A stretch of 35,554 nt of DNA from contig DCHH01000095.1 in the NCBI GenBank assembly GCA_002315625.1, positions 1 through 35,554 of the forward strand, read 5' to 3'. Below the pieces are notes generated by a model that had not been told where the DNA came from, ran no database searches, and saw nothing but the letters and a program-made list of their open reading frames with translations. This DNA comes from Bacteroidales bacterium UBA1757. Lineage in GTDB: Bacteria; Bacteroidota; Bacteroidia; Bacteroidales; UBA1402. Shown in pieces: positions 35,163-35,554 of this stretch; the first letter of the stretch is position 1; every line of letters begins with the position of its first letter. A program made the translations under genes and the position numbers.

Positions 35163-35554
35163 ATGAAATACAGAAATATCATCATAGCAGCGGTTTTCTG
35201 CATCCTTGTCTGTTCCTGTCTTCATCAGGCTGAGGAGGAGAAGTCTGTCGCGAGGGTAAATGTCACCCTCAGGCTGCCCGCTGGAACATCCGCTTCTATT
35301 GATTTGTCTCAGGTGGAGGTTAAATTGTCTAATAAATCGGCTCCGTTTGTATATGTGGGAAAGGCCGATTCCGAGGGGAAGATTTCCTTTTCGGTACAGC
35401 CCGGCAAATACGATGTCCTCGCTACGGCAGAATACCGCATTTCCCGTATATCGGTGAACGGTTCCACTAGCGAGTTTCTCCTTACCTCTGATGGCATCGT
35501 GGGCGACGATGGAACTGTCCGTCCGGCCGACATTGATTTGGACCTGAATGTTGT
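35163..35554 (+). CDS. Lipoprotein, 5' part only, possibly DUF4876 family
   Basis: An open frame from ATG 35163 to the right edge (130 complete codons, no stop). The start MKYRNIIIAAVFCILVCSC is a lipoprotein signal peptide with Cys19 as the likely lipid site. The region after it (VARVNVTLRLPAGTSA, VYVGKADSEGKISFSVQPGK) looks like a small beta-sandwich of the carboxypeptidase-regulatory type. The arrangement behind a TonB-dependent receptor recalls DUF4876 proteins of Bacteroidota, but the truncation makes that tentative. It begins 7 bases after the receptor stop, so it is in the same operon. Confidence 0.7.
   Translation, partial: MKYRNIIIAAVFCILVCSCLHQAEEEKSVARVNVTLRLPAGTSASIDLSQVEVKLSNKSAPFVYVGKADSEGKISFSVQPGKYDVLATAEYRISRISVNGSTSEFLLTSDGIVGDDGTVRPADIDLDLNV

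Overview
The window looks like chromosomal DNA from a member of the order Bacteroidales (phylum Bacteroidota). The evidence is SusC/SusD outer-membrane pairs, BACON and FISUMP domains, many lipoprotein signal peptides, Bacteroidota-type promoters (-7 box TAnnTTTG, -33 box TTTG), and almost no Shine-Dalgarno sequences. The family or genus cannot be fixed from this sequence. Gene density is high and no gene-free stretch exceeds 300 bases. I saw no tRNA, rRNA, CRISPR array, insertion sequence or phage gene.

Layout. (1) 222-6127, plus strand: a complete nqrABCDEF operon for the Na+-translocating NADH:quinone reductase. (2) 6200-8320, minus strand: DNA primase dnaG, convergent with nqrF across a shared bidirectional terminator. 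(3) 8451-23056, plus strand: a six-gene, roughly 14.6 kb unit made of two consecutive modules, each a fasciclin (FAS1) lipoprotein, a SusC-like TonB-dependent transporter and a SusD-like lipoprotein. No glycoside hydrolase, sulfatase, protease or local regulator is present, so the ligand is unknown. (4) 23191-30760, plus strand: a V/A-type ATPase operon in the order E, DUF2764, A, B, D, I, K, lacking canonical C, F, G and H genes. It has a textbook Bacteroidota promoter and its own terminator. (5) 30915 to the right edge, plus strand: a BACON/FISUMP lipoprotein, a TonB-dependent receptor without a SusD partner, and the start of another lipoprotein cut by the window end.

How the genes work together. 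The NQR complex extrudes Na+ using NADH. The V-ATPase proteolipid K carries the full set of side chains known to bind Na+ in the Enterococcus hirae rotor ring, so the two operons plausibly share a sodium circuit. TonB-dependent transporters in regions 3 and 5 depend on an energised inner membrane, but no TonB/ExbBD genes are in the window.

The least explained system is the duplicated FAS1-SusC-SusD unit. It has an unusual promoter region: a good -7 box, no visible -33 box, and an 8-bp direct repeat spaced 19 bp start to start just upstream.
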